From JAXDLH01 sp034666705 (lineage in GTDB: Bacteria > Chloroflexota > UBA6077 > SHYK01), in NCBI GenBank assembly GCA_034666705.1, contig JAXDLH010000496.1, positions 1 to 38,901 of the forward strand: a stretch of 38,901 nucleotides of DNA, read 5' to 3'. Made by a program: the position numbers and the translations under genes. Under the pieces are notes generated by a model. It worked only from the letters and a program-made list of their open reading frames with translations, was not told the origin of the DNA and searched no databases. Below, piece after piece: positions 14,949 through 22,558 of the stretch; within the stretch, counting starts at the first letter, position 1, and each line of letters starts with the position of its first letter.

Positions 14949-15995
14949 TCAGCCCATCCAGTCGACGCTGCCGTACGCTCCGGGGGTGAGGATCTGTTTC
15001 GGGGACGTGGTGCCCGGTGCGACTTCCCACAGCGCCTCAGACGAAAGCACCATGAAGCGGGATCCATCGGGCGACCATGCACCGACGGGCTCGTCGAGCT
15101 GAATCTTCGCCACCGACGAAACGGCGCCGCCAGCTACGGGTACCGACCACAAGGCTTGTGGAAGCCCATGCGCATAGGCCGTGCTAACGTCGAATAGCCG
15201 CGCCAGTGGGTTCGCTGGCTCTGCCTGGCCGATCCCTGAGGCTGGGCCGGCCGCTGAGAACAGGACCGTTTTCGACGTCGGATCAAAGCGCGGCGCCGAG
15301 ATGATCTGAAAGGCCCGCGCCGGAACGATCTCGGTCTGCGCACCCGACTGAAGGTTTACGAGCAACAAGCTCATGTCCGCCTCGGTCGTCTTCGCGAGCG
15401 CGAGCCATTGCCCATCCGGTGACACGTCGAATTGGCCGGGCTCCTGGATCACGACCGATGTGTCCCCCGTCCCCGGGTCGATCCGCTCGATCTGCCGGAT
15501 TCGCTGATTGCTATTCGTCGCGGTATGCAGGATGTAGATGCTGCCATCGGGCCCCCAGGCGGGGTTCTGGTAGAACGTGGCTGCCTCTTGTGCGCTGACG
15601 ATCTTCTGTGGATCGTTGCCGCTGGCGTCAGTCACGTAGATTTCCGAGATGGGGACGCGACGGTCGCGCACTTCATACAGGGCGTACGCCACGCGCTGGC
15701 CATCCGGTGACCAGCGCGCCGAATTCACCTGGCCCAGCTCCGGCGGGGTAATGATCTGCGTTGTCCGATCGCTCGCCAGGTTCAGCGTCCAGAGGCCCGC
15801 GTCGTGGGTATAAAGGAGCCGGCCGTCGAGCCCTTGCGGGACGACGGGGGTGTCAGGTGGAAGGGATCGCGGCGCGCTCGGGGGGCCGGCGCATGCGACC
15901 ACGAAGAGGCCGAGCAGGGTAAGCATGCCGGCGAAACCGCGCACGATGATGCGCCGGGCTCGCCGGGCATGGCGCGTCAGCGATATGACGCTCAA
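14949..15995 (-). CDS. TolB-like beta-propeller lipoprotein
   Basis: A 348-residue predicted lipoprotein. A twin-arginine-rich n-region (RHARRARR) leads into GFAGMLTLLGLFVVAC, with lipobox VVAC. The mature part carries repeated PD40/TolB-type blades, seen as ARWSPDGQRVAYALY, AWGPDGSIYIL, FDVSPDGQWLALAK and AWSPDGSRFMVLS. Such propellers usually mediate protein-protein contact or ligand sensing at the cell surface. I chose the TTG at 15995: GAGG lies 6 bases upstream and the signal peptide begins right after it; the longer open frame (to 16583) runs antisense to the cytochrome gene. It diverges from the cytochrome gene with only 30 bases between starts. Confidence 0.85.
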   Translation of the reverse strand: MSVISLTRHARRARRIIVRGFAGMLTLLGLFVVACAGPPSAPRSLPPDTPVVPQGLDGRLLYTHDAGLWTLNLASDRTTQIITPPELGQVNSARWSPDGQRVAYALYEVRDRRVPISEIYVTDASGNDPQKIVSAQEAATFYQNPAWGPDGSIYILHTATNSNQRIRQIERIDPGTGDTSVVIQEPGQFDVSPDGQWLALAKTTEADMSLLLVNLQSGAQTEIVPARAFQIISAPRFDPTSKTVLFSAAGPASGIGQAEPANPLARLFDVSTAYAHGLPQALWSVPVAGGAVSSVAKIQLDEPVGAWSPDGSRFMVLSSEALWEVAPGTTSPKQILTPGAYGSVDWMG

Positions 15996-16025
15996 CGAGC
16001 ACCTCGGGAGTTGGTTGCCACCAAA

Positions 16026-16616
16026 ATGATACCGGTGATTCTCCTGCATGGGAGCGGCTTCGACGATCTGATGACGCTCGGGATCGGACTGGTCGGCACA
16101 GGTGTGTTCCTCCTGCTGGTCTGGCGAGACAAGCGGCACGCTCGTTCTACGCCTTCCGAGGTGGTGATAGATCCCTCCCGAGGTGTCCCGCTCCGTCGTC
16201 TGCAGGATTCGATGTTCCACCTGGCGTTGATCGGCTCCGCGGTGGTCATTGCGGCGGGGCTCGCCATGGTCGGGTTGGGTCTCGCAGGCAGCGTCGGCAT
16301 CACGGGCAGCGCTGCCGGATTGCAGAGCCCGATCCCTGTCACGGCTGAATCGCTGGCCCGCGGGCGCGCCGTGTACGACCAGGGCTGTGCCGTCTGCCAC
16401 GGCGTCGACGGTCGGGGCAATGGCCCCTCGGCGCAATTCTTCGACCCGCCCCCCGCTGACCTGCGGCTGCACATGGCCCAGGGCCATACTGACGCGCAAC
16501 TGTTCGATTGGATCTCTAATGGGATGGCCGGCACGGGGATGCCCGGATTCGGCCGCGAGCTCGCGGAAGATGATCGTTGGCATGTGATCAACTACAATCG
16601 CCGCTTCAGCACGTAA
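16026..16616 (+). CDS. Membrane-anchored mono-haem cytochrome c
   Basis: A 196-residue electron-transfer protein. Two hydrophobic segments, at about residues 12-32 and 63-92, anchor it; the C-terminal domain is a class I cytochrome c exposed outside the membrane. Haem attachment is CAVCH (Cys121, Cys124, His125). The distal methionine is probably Met172 in GTGMPGFG, with Met167 as an alternative. The ATG at 16026 has no close ribosome site (GGAG is 15 bases away), but upstream residues do not look native. No oxidase or reductase gene is adjacent, so its partner is unknown. It converges on the small lipoprotein gene with a 3-base gap. Confidence 0.87.
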   Translation: MIPVILLHGSGFDDLMTLGIGLVGTGVFLLLVWRDKRHARSTPSEVVIDPSRGVPLRRLQDSMFHLALIGSAVVIAAGLAMVGLGLAGSVGITGSAAGLQSPIPVTAESLARGRAVYDQGCAVCHGVDGRGNGPSAQFFDPPPADLRLHMAQGHTDAQLFDWISNGMAGTGMPGFGRELAEDDRWHVINYNRRFST

Positions 16617-16619
16617 CGG

Positions 16620-16967
16620 TCAAGGAGCGGATTGAGCCCCATCCAGAATGCTCACCGCTTCGGGCCCATTGGCCGAGTCGCGGTAGCGAATCGTCACCGG
16701 ATCGCCGGCGAGCATATGCTGGCGTAGATGAGACGCGGTGTTGGGATGGTCCGGATTGCGCGCCACGTCGGGGCTTACCCGAAAGGTCAGCTCGCGGCCA
16801 TCAGCGGTGCGCAGCGTGACCGAGTCGGCGTCGACGATTTGCCGGCTTTCCACGTTGATGAGCACGCCGGAGGCTTGCGGAATTGCGGGCTTCTGGCATG
16901 CATTGAGCACGAGTGCTGTGCCGATCAAGACCGAGCCGGCAAGCGCTCGCGAATGGATTCGGCTCAG
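16620..16967 (-). CDS. Small lipoprotein, apparent CTG start
   Basis: A predicted lipoprotein of 115 residues with no recognised family. The n-region RIHSRAL, the h-region GSVLIGTALVLN and a Cys at position 24 (LNAC, a weak lipobox) make a plausible signal peptide. The mature part (GVLINVESRQIVDADSVTLRT, FRVSPDVA, DPVTIRYR) looks like a small beta-barrel. In the frame there is no ATG, GTG or TTG at the right place. A CTG at 16967-16965 overlaps the TGA of the upstream thioredoxin-like gene as CTGA, with GGGGG 5 bases before it, the geometry of a coupled start. The alternatives are an ATG at 17093 deep inside the upstream gene, or a TTG too late for a signal peptide. The existence of the gene is likely; the start is less sure. 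Confidence 0.62.
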   Translation of the reverse strand: MSRIHSRALAGSVLIGTALVLNACQKPAIPQASGVLINVESRQIVDADSVTLRTADGRELTFRVSPDVARNPDHPNTASHLRQHMLAGDPVTIRYRDSANGPEAVSILDGAQSAP

Positions 16968-17974
16968 GCGGCCCCCAGCAGGCTGCCGATCGCTGGTGCG
17001 ACGTCGTCGGTTCGAATGACGCCATCGAACTTTTGCACCAGCTTGCCGTCCGCGCCAACCACGAACATCCACGGCTCGCTCGGCAGGTGCCACTCGTCGA
17101 CCGTAGGCGCGATCTCCGGCGGATGCGCGTCCTTGTAGATCTCGACGTGGATGAAGTTCACGTCGGCGCCGAACTGGCGCTGGAGATCAGCAAGCACGTC
17201 CATGCTCGGACCGCACGTACGGCTGGTGCAAAAACCCGGGCTCGCGAAAAGGACGACAAACGGCTTGTGCTGCGCCACCGCATCGGCGACGGAGAGACGA
17301 TAAAAGGCTGGCTCGGCCGGCTGCGCCGAGGAAAACTTGGCGATCTGCTCGGTCGTGCTGCCGACCGGGGAGTTGCTGGCGGGCACCGGTTGACCAATGG
17401 CCGGCGTGTCACTCTTGTCTTTCACCTTGAAACCGAGGCGCAGCTCCGTCGAATCTTGACCCGGCCGCTGTACCTCCGCAACCATGCCCCAGTCGCCGGC
17501 CTCGTCGAACGTCTGGCGCGCGACGTAGAGCCCATGCCCAGGAAGCCCCGGCGGCTCCTCATATTCCGCCGGCTGCTGGCCCCGTAGCTGCGCCTGGTTT
17601 GAGCCAACCACCTTGAAAAAGCTCATATTGACGGCTGCGTCGCTGACGAGCGCATTATCCGGACCCAGGAGCACAAGCTGAAACCGCTGGTCGGGCCCGA
17701 CCGCGAGGTCGGCATTGCCGATCGCGCCGGTCAGCCTGCCCGGTGTTCCCTGGCCAGCGCCGAGCTGGCCAAACGGGGTTGGCGGCGGGCTGCTGGCGGT
17801 CGGCTGTGAACAGGCGACCAGCAGGGCGCCGGCTAGCAACGCGAGCGCGACGACGACGCCGCGGCGCAGCATAGCGTTGGGAACGGGTGGGCGACGGAGG
17901 ATTCTCATCAGGAGGAATGATGCCGGAGTGGCCGCAATGCCCGCCAACCGGACGCAGGCCAGCGAGTGTGGCAT
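16964..17974 (-). CDS. Thioredoxin-like lipoprotein with a CX4C motif
   Basis: A 336-residue predicted lipoprotein. A hydrophobic stretch ends at LLVAC (Cys55). A Pro-rich linker and an immunoglobulin-like middle region follow, then a C-terminal thioredoxin-fold domain (KPFVVLFASPGFCTSRTCGPS, FIHVEIYKD, PWMFVVGADGKLV). In place of the thioredoxin CxxC it has Cys249-x4-Cys254, followed by GP. Likely an extracytoplasmic disulfide or peroxide-handling protein (inference). GAGGAG lies 8 bases before the ATG at 17974, the best ribosome site; starts at 17908 or 17872 would give a more usual signal peptide and cannot be excluded. The small lipoprotein is translationally coupled downstream. Confidence 0.8.
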   Translation of the reverse strand: MPHSLACVRLAGIAATPASFLLMRILRRPPVPNAMLRRGVVVALALLAGALLVACSQPTASSPPPTPFGQLGAGQGTPGRLTGAIGNADLAVGPDQRFQLVLLGPDNALVSDAAVNMSFFKVVGSNQAQLRGQQPAEYEEPPGLPGHGLYVARQTFDEAGDWGMVAEVQRPGQDSTELRLGFKVKDKSDTPAIGQPVPASNSPVGSTTEQIAKFSSAQPAEPAFYRLSVADAVAQHKPFVVLFASPGFCTSRTCGPSMDVLADLQRQFGADVNFIHVEIYKDAHPPEIAPTVDEWHLPSEPWMFVVGADGKLVQKFDGVIRTDDVAPAIGSLLGAA

Positions 17975-17999
17975 TCGAAGAGCTCCTCTGCGTTTCGTC

Positions 18000-18005
18000 T
18001 ACAAT
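18000..18005 (+). promoter_or_regulatory. Candidate -10 element for the alpha/beta hydrolase gene
   Basis: TACAAT (5/6 match) lies 46 bases before the GTG of the hydrolase gene. No good -35 is seen at 16-18 bases. Confidence 0.33.
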
Positions 18006-18051
18006 CGCGGCGCGCCACGGCGACCGGGGCGCGCCCAGCGGAGGTTCGCGC

Positions 18052-18897
18052 GTGCCACTGCCGGCCGGTGTGCTGAGTCGATTCGTGCGAGTCGGGCCGA
18101 TCCGCACGCACTACCTCGAGGCGGGGAGCGGCGAGCCGCTTGTCCTCCTGCACTCGGCCGAGTTCGGCGGTCGCGCGGAGTTCAGTTGGCGGTACAACAT
18201 CGCGACGCTGGCGGAACACTTTCACGTCTATGCGCCCGATATGGTGGGGTTTGGCTACACCGACAAGGTGTACGACTTCGGCGACCCGGCAGGGTTTCGC
18301 GTGCGGTTCGTCCGGGACTGGATGGAGACCTTGTGCATTGGGTCGGCGCATTTCATGGGCAACTCATTCGGCGGCTCGCTCGTCCTGACCGTCGCCGCCG
18401 CAACCCCATGTCCTTGGAACATCCGCTCGATCGTGACGTCTGCTGGCGGTGGCTATGCCCCGGTCAACGAGGCGCGCGCGGTCTTGAATGACTATGACGG
18501 TACGCGCGAGTGGATGCGGCGGATTCTTCAGGTGCTGTTCTGGGACGAGCGATGGTGGAGCGAGGATCAGGTGGAGGAGCGCTGGCGGGCGAGCCTTGAG
18601 CCAGGAACGTGGCCGGCCACAGCGGCGGCCCGCCTCCGGGTGCCGGGGCAGCCGCGCGCGGGTGCACCCGAGCGGCCCGATTACGGAAATGTTGCCGTAC
18701 CGACGCTGATCACCGGTGGAGCGGAGGATCTGCTGCGGGAGCCGGGCACGTGGGAGGCGCTCCACCGTCAGATCCGTGGCGCTGAGCTGCGCATCTTCTC
18801 GCCGGCTCGGCATTGTCCGCACATCGAGTTCGCGGACGAATTCAACCGCCTCGCGATCGATTTCCTGCTCCGCCATTCCGCCGCGAGCGTCCGGTAA
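18052..18897 (+). CDS. Alpha/beta-fold hydrolase
   Basis: A 281-residue cytoplasmic hydrolase of the type that includes meta-cleavage C-C hydrolases and esterases. The oxyanion segment is VLLHSAEFGG. The nucleophile elbow is GNSFGG with Ser105. The likely acid is Asp226 (TGGAEDLL) and the base His254 (ARHCPHIEF), giving a complete triad. A cap region lies between about residues 130 and 200. The start is GTG at 18052, with GGAGG 7 bases upstream. The substrate cannot be read from the sequence, and neighbouring genes give no pathway hint. It diverges from the thioredoxin-like lipoprotein gene, and 135 bases with nothing recognisable separate it from the next gene. Confidence 0.88.
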   Translation: MPLPAGVLSRFVRVGPIRTHYLEAGSGEPLVLLHSAEFGGRAEFSWRYNIATLAEHFHVYAPDMVGFGYTDKVYDFGDPAGFRVRFVRDWMETLCIGSAHFMGNSFGGSLVLTVAAATPCPWNIRSIVTSAGGGYAPVNEARAVLNDYDGTREWMRRILQVLFWDERWWSEDQVEERWRASLEPGTWPATAAARLRVPGQPRAGAPERPDYGNVAVPTLITGGAEDLLREPGTWEALHRQIRGAELRIFSPARHCPHIEFADEFNRLAIDFLLRHSAASVR

Positions 18898-19032
18898 CGC
18901 AGATTCCGGTTCCGGCGAGACCCGCGACTCGGCACAATGTCGTAACGATCGCCTTCTTGACCCGCAGCCAGTCGTGCCATGAGCTCGCGCCACTGCGAAA
19001 ATGTGGCGGGGTGGATACGAGGTCGGAGGCGC

Positions 19033-19392
19033 TCAGGCGGGCTCGTCGGCATCGCGTGCCTCATTCCCGTAGTGGCCGGTGCGCAGCCGGGCATCGATCA
19101 CCTCGAGCTTGCGGCGAAGCTCTGCCTCGACGTCGATGCCAAGATGATTGGCGAGCACGAGGCCGAGCATGAGCACATCGGCCACTTCGTCGGCGATGAG
19201 TGCGCGCTCCGTTTCTCCGACGGCCGAGTAGCCATCGGGCTGGCCGATGCGGGGCTCGATACGCCAGAGTTTCTTGATCTGGTTCGCGAGCTCCCCGGCT
19301 TCACCGGCAAGACTGAGTGCGACGTACCCGGGTCCTAACGATTGAAATCGTGCGGCGTCGAAGGCCGCGACCTCGCTCTGTAGACGCCACAT
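19033..19392 (-). CDS. MazG-like nucleotide pyrophosphohydrolase
   Basis: A 119-residue all-alpha NTP pyrophosphatase of the MazG-like group, which removes pyrophosphate from (d)NTPs and can clear non-canonical nucleotides. The metal-binding acidic pairs appear as LAGEAGELANQIKK (ExxE near residues 30-35) and IADEVADVLMLGL (ExxD). It is a single-domain form, unlike the doubled E. coli MazG. The ATG at 19392 has AGGAGG 7 bases upstream. It is divergent from the membrane-protein gene. Confidence 0.87.
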   Translation of the reverse strand: MWRLQSEVAAFDAARFQSLGPGYVALSLAGEAGELANQIKKLWRIEPRIGQPDGYSAVGETERALIADEVADVLMLGLVLANHLGIDVEAELRRKLEVIDARLRTGHYGNEARDADEPA

Positions 19393-19457
19393 TCATGTAC
19401 CTCCTGCGCCGGTGATGATAGCGGCAGGCAGGGCGCACACGCGATTCAGGAGCAAGC

Positions 19458-20237
19458 ATGCCAAAACGCGGCATACGACTCTCGATGCTGGCGAACCTCG
19501 CCTTGCGTGGCCTGATGGTCTACTTTGGCATCGAGGCGCTCAAGGTAACGACGACGAATTCCTCGGACCCGCGCTTTGCCGGGAAAGCGATTGCGCTCCG
19601 CAACGCACTCTTGATGTGCAGTTTTACGCTCCTGATTCCGGGGCTCCATATGAAAAATGGGCGGCGCGACGATTTTCCCTGGGTGTCCGATGCGCTACTG
19701 CTCTCCATTCCGACCGTCGATATGGCCGGGAACTCCTTCAATCTCTACAACCGCTACGCCGTGTTCGATTCGGTTGCGCATTTCTATGGCAACGTGGCCG
19801 GCGCATGGATCGTGGCGCTCGGGATGATTGGCCGCGCCCGTGAGCCAGACTTCATGCGGCTCCTCTTGGTAATCAGTACTTCGACCTTTCTCCACGTGCT
19901 GCTCGAGGTGCAGGAGTACTGGACAGACGTATTCTTTGGGACTCGGAACGTCGAGGGGCTCGAAGATACCGAGGGTGACATCCTCTCAGGTATTTTCGGG
20001 ACGCTCACCGGGGTGGCGCTGGCGGAGATCCTGACGCGGGGCCGGTTCGCCAAGCCGCTCCGAGACGAGGCTCGTCGCCTGGCCCTCGCCGTCGACCCGA
20101 CGGATATGACGGACGTAGTGACACCGATTCAGCTCACGCCGAGCCCGGCGCTCTACCTCGTCGACGAGGCCAAGGCCGCGATATCTGCGCCGCCTGTATT
20201 CCCTGATGAGGAGGAGACGGAGCCGGCTCTGTCGTGA
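19458..20237 (+). CDS. Multi-pass membrane protein of unknown function
   Basis: A 259-residue integral membrane protein with about five or six hydrophobic segments in residues 8-200 and a soluble acidic C-terminal tail. Conserved-looking polar residues lie within or beside helices: TVDMAGNSFNLYNRYAVFD, then SVAHFYGNV, and EDTEGDILSGIFGTLTG. The spaced Asp/His/Glu pattern is reminiscent of the DUF2238/YjdF type of membrane protein, but this is an impression, not a match. The ATG at 19458 follows CAGGAG by 5 bases. A promoter for the next gene overlaps its stop codon, so it is not necessarily in one operon with the glycosyltransferase. Confidence 0.75.
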   Translation: MPKRGIRLSMLANLALRGLMVYFGIEALKVTTTNSSDPRFAGKAIALRNALLMCSFTLLIPGLHMKNGRRDDFPWVSDALLLSIPTVDMAGNSFNLYNRYAVFDSVAHFYGNVAGAWIVALGMIGRAREPDFMRLLLVISTSTFLHVLLEVQEYWTDVFFGTRNVEGLEDTEGDILSGIFGTLTGVALAEILTRGRFAKPLRDEARRLALAVDPTDMTDVVTPIQLTPSPALYLVDEAKAAISAPPVFPDEEETEPALS

Positions 20238-20262
20238 CAGCCCCGAGCCGGAACGCTATACT
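20234..20262 (+). promoter_or_regulatory. Strong sigma-70-type promoter for the GT2 gene
   Basis: GTGACA (20234-20239) is 17 bases from TATACT (20257-20262); both match 5/6. The -35 box includes the TGA of the preceding gene. It predicts a leader of about 105 bases before the ATG at 20374. Confidence 0.68.
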
Positions 20263-20373
20263 GGGACGAGCCACCGCCTTCTCATCCAGAACTTAAGTGG
20301 TGCCTCCTCCAATTGCGACGGTATCGACCGGGTTACCTGGCGAAAGGACGGTTCTGCTCATGGCTCGGGTGCA

Positions 20374-21903
20374 ATGGCGGTCCTAAATGAGCTATGGCTG
20401 CCCGTTATGGGCCTCTACTTCACCTTGCTGGTCTTCTTCCTCGCCATTGGCGGCAACCTCCTCTACTTGACCTTCCTCGCGTGGACGCGCCCGCCCCGCC
20501 ATGCGCCTCCCGCACCTCTTACGGAGTACCCGCGCGTCACCGTCCAGCTCCCGATTTACAACGAGCTCTACGTCGTCGAACGGCTGATCGAAGCGGCCTG
20601 CCGACTGGAATGGCCGCGTGAGCGGCTCGAGATCCAGGTGCTCGACGACTCCACGGATGAAACGCAATTTATCGCTGAGCGCCTCGTGCAGCGCTACGCG
20701 CGGCAGGGGATCGACATTGTGCACATCTGGCGGTCGGAGCGCATCGGCTTCAAAGCGGGAGCGCTCGAGGCTGGCGTGCGCAGCGCGCACGGCGAGTTCC
20801 TGGCAATCTTCGACGCGGACTTTGTACCGCCGCCCAAGTTCTTGCTGGAGACCATTCCCTATTTTCAGTACGAGCGGGTTGGCTTCGTGCAGGCCCGTTG
20901 GGGTCACCTGAATCGGTCGTACTCACTGCTCACCGAGCTGCAGTCGGTCATCATCGACGCGCATTTCCTCGTCGACCAGGTTGCCCGCAGTCGTGCCGGG
21001 TTCTTCATGAATTTCAACGGCACCGCGGGTGTCTGGCGCCGAGCGGCAATTGTCGACGCCGGTGGCTGGGAGCACGACACCCTCGCAGAAGACCTCGATC
21101 TAAGCTATCGTGCCCAGCTCCGCGGGTGGGAGGCCGTCTATCTTCCGGACGTTGTCGCCTACGCGGAGCTGCCCGTAACGGTGGGGAGCTACCGGTCCCA
21201 GCAACGACGCTGGGCGGCTGGCAGCTTTGCCTGTGCGATCAAGCTCCTTCCCACCGTCCTGCGTGCGCCTCTCCCGGCGATGGTGAAGGCCCAGGCGCTC
21301 CTGCACATGCTGGGGTACGTGAGCCACGTCTCGCTGTTGCTCATGTTCTTGCTGCAGCCGTTCCTGCTGTATTTCGCGCAGCATATCCCCATCGGCGCCG
21401 CGCCCCAGCAACCCGGGATTAGCTGGTGGTTCCCGCTGACCCTGGTGCCAAGCATGGCCCCCGTGATCTATCTGACCTACAGCCAATGGCGCACCGGCCA
21501 GCGCCTTGCCTCGCGCCTGCCGTATGTGGCATGCGCCTCGGTGCTGGGCGCCGGCATCATGGTGACCGTCGTCGGAGCCATGCTGCGCGTGCTCTCGAGC
21601 AAGAAGCAGTTCGTGTTCGAGCGGACGCCAAAGTATGGAATCGCCCGCCCGTCCGACTCGTGGGAGCGCAAGCGATACGGTCTCAGCGCGGACTTTGTCG
21701 TGCTATTCGAGCTCTTGCTCGCCTGCTACAGCGTCGGCAACGTGGCGTATGCCGCGATGCTCAAGAGCTGGAGCAGTGCCTTCTACACGTCCTATTTCCT
21801 CATCGGGTTGCTGTTCATCCTCTTTACGAACTTCGCCCAGATGAGTGCGCCGCTATTGCTCCGCCCGCTCGCCTCGACCCCCTCCGGCAATCAGGAGCCT
21901 TGA
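20374..21903 (+). CDS. Cellulose-synthase-like family 2 glycosyltransferase
   Basis: A 509-residue processive-type GT2 membrane enzyme. One N-terminal helix (residues 8-33) precedes the catalytic domain. Motifs are DDSTDET (near 90), the nucleotide-sugar-binding FDADF with Asp147, AEDLDLSYR, the catalytic acidic triplet, and QQRRW (from residue 276), which holds the growing chain. About four C-terminal helices form the translocation channel region. It resembles CslA-type mannan/glucan synthases and the bacterial cellulose-synthase-like group; no PilZ domain is visible. The ATG at 20374 has a weak ribosome site, but it begins right before the first helix and no other start exists in the frame. 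The product is probably a secreted beta-linked polysaccharide (inference). Confidence 0.9.
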   Translation: MAVLNELWLPVMGLYFTLLVFFLAIGGNLLYLTFLAWTRPPRHAPPAPLTEYPRVTVQLPIYNELYVVERLIEAACRLEWPRERLEIQVLDDSTDETQFIAERLVQRYARQGIDIVHIWRSERIGFKAGALEAGVRSAHGEFLAIFDADFVPPPKFLLETIPYFQYERVGFVQARWGHLNRSYSLLTELQSVIIDAHFLVDQVARSRAGFFMNFNGTAGVWRRAAIVDAGGWEHDTLAEDLDLSYRAQLRGWEAVYLPDVVAYAELPVTVGSYRSQQRRWAAGSFACAIKLLPTVLRAPLPAMVKAQALLHMLGYVSHVSLLLMFLLQPFLLYFAQHIPIGAAPQQPGISWWFPLTLVPSMAPVIYLTYSQWRTGQRLASRLPYVACASVLGAGIMVTVVGAMLRVLSSKKQFVFERTPKYGIARPSDSWERKRYGLSADFVVLFELLLACYSVGNVAYAAMLKSWSSAFYTSYFLIGLLFILFTNFAQMSAPLLLRPLASTPSGNQEP

Positions 21904-21973
21904 AGCCCATCCCTGGACCCTCAGGTAGAATGGCAGGAATCCGGCGCCGTGCCGCCATACGTATGAGGGGTAC

Positions 21974-22558
21974 ATGGACCCGGAGTCTCAAGCTGATCAG
22001 CGGCTGATCGACGGGGTGCTCGCGCGAGATTCTCAGGCCCTCGACGACCTCTATCAACGCTACGGGCGGCCGGTCTACTCGCTTATCTATCGCATCCTCA
22101 ACGACCGCGGGATAGCGGAGGACGTAACGCAGGAAGTTTTCTTGAAGCTCTGGCGGCAGCCTGAGAGCTTCAATGCGGCACGGGGCTCGCTTGGGTCCTG
22201 GCTGCTGAGTGTTGCCCATAACCGGGCGATCGACCAGGTTCGCCGCCGCCGCGTTCGCGAGGAGCTGCCGCTTCCTGAGCTGCGCGACTCCGAAGAGATC
22301 GTGGCCGACGGGCTTGCCGACCCCGCCGACCTGGCGGGCTCCAGCGAAGAGGCGGCAGCGGTGCGTCGGGCGCTCGAACAGATCCCGTCGGCGCAGCGAC
22401 AGGCGATCGAGATGGCGTTCTTCCAGGGCAAGACCCACGTGGAGATCTCGGCGGAGCTCGGCGAGCCGCTCGGCACCGCGAAGACCAGAATTCGCCTCGG
22501 GATGCGCAAACTTCGCGTGCTCTTGGAGGCTGAAGGGGTGGTGACGCAAGCGCGATGA
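21974..22558 (+). CDS. ECF-family RNA polymerase sigma factor
   Basis: A 194-residue extracytoplasmic-function sigma factor. Region 2 covers about residues 12-85 (YQRYGRPVYSLIYRIL, DVTQEVFLKLWRQPESF, WLLSVAHNRAIDQVRRRR) and region 4 about 130-185 (LEQIPSAQRQAIEMAFFQGKTH, GTAKTRIRLGMRKLR). Region 3 is absent, as expected for the class. The ATG at 21974 follows GAGGGG. Its stop overlaps the start of the anti-sigma gene as ATGA, so the pair is coupled. It resembles the SigK/RskA type. Which stress activates it is unknown. Confidence 0.93.
   Translation: MDPESQADQRLIDGVLARDSQALDDLYQRYGRPVYSLIYRILNDRGIAEDVTQEVFLKLWRQPESFNAARGSLGSWLLSVAHNRAIDQVRRRRVREELPLPELRDSEEIVADGLADPADLAGSSEEAAAVRRALEQIPSAQRQAIEMAFFQGKTHVEISAELGEPLGTAKTRIRLGMRKLRVLLEAEGVVTQAR

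Noticed and set aside
15996..16583. Extended N-terminus of the TolB-like lipoprotein
   Set aside because: It is antisense to the cytochrome c gene, and a signal peptide with a ribosome site begins at 15995.
20320..20345. GGGTTACC resembling the 3' part of a cyclic-di-GMP-I riboswitch
   Set aside because: The required upstream elements (the GGGCAAACC-like and GACGCAAAGCC-like segments) are absent from the predicted leader.
21936..21963. GGAATC...CGTA spacing resembling an ECF autoregulated promoter before the ECF sigma gene
   Set aside because: The start of transcription would fall after the ribosome-binding site, leaving no way to translate the ATG at 21974 normally. A nearby TAGAAT at 21926-21931 has no matching -35 either.
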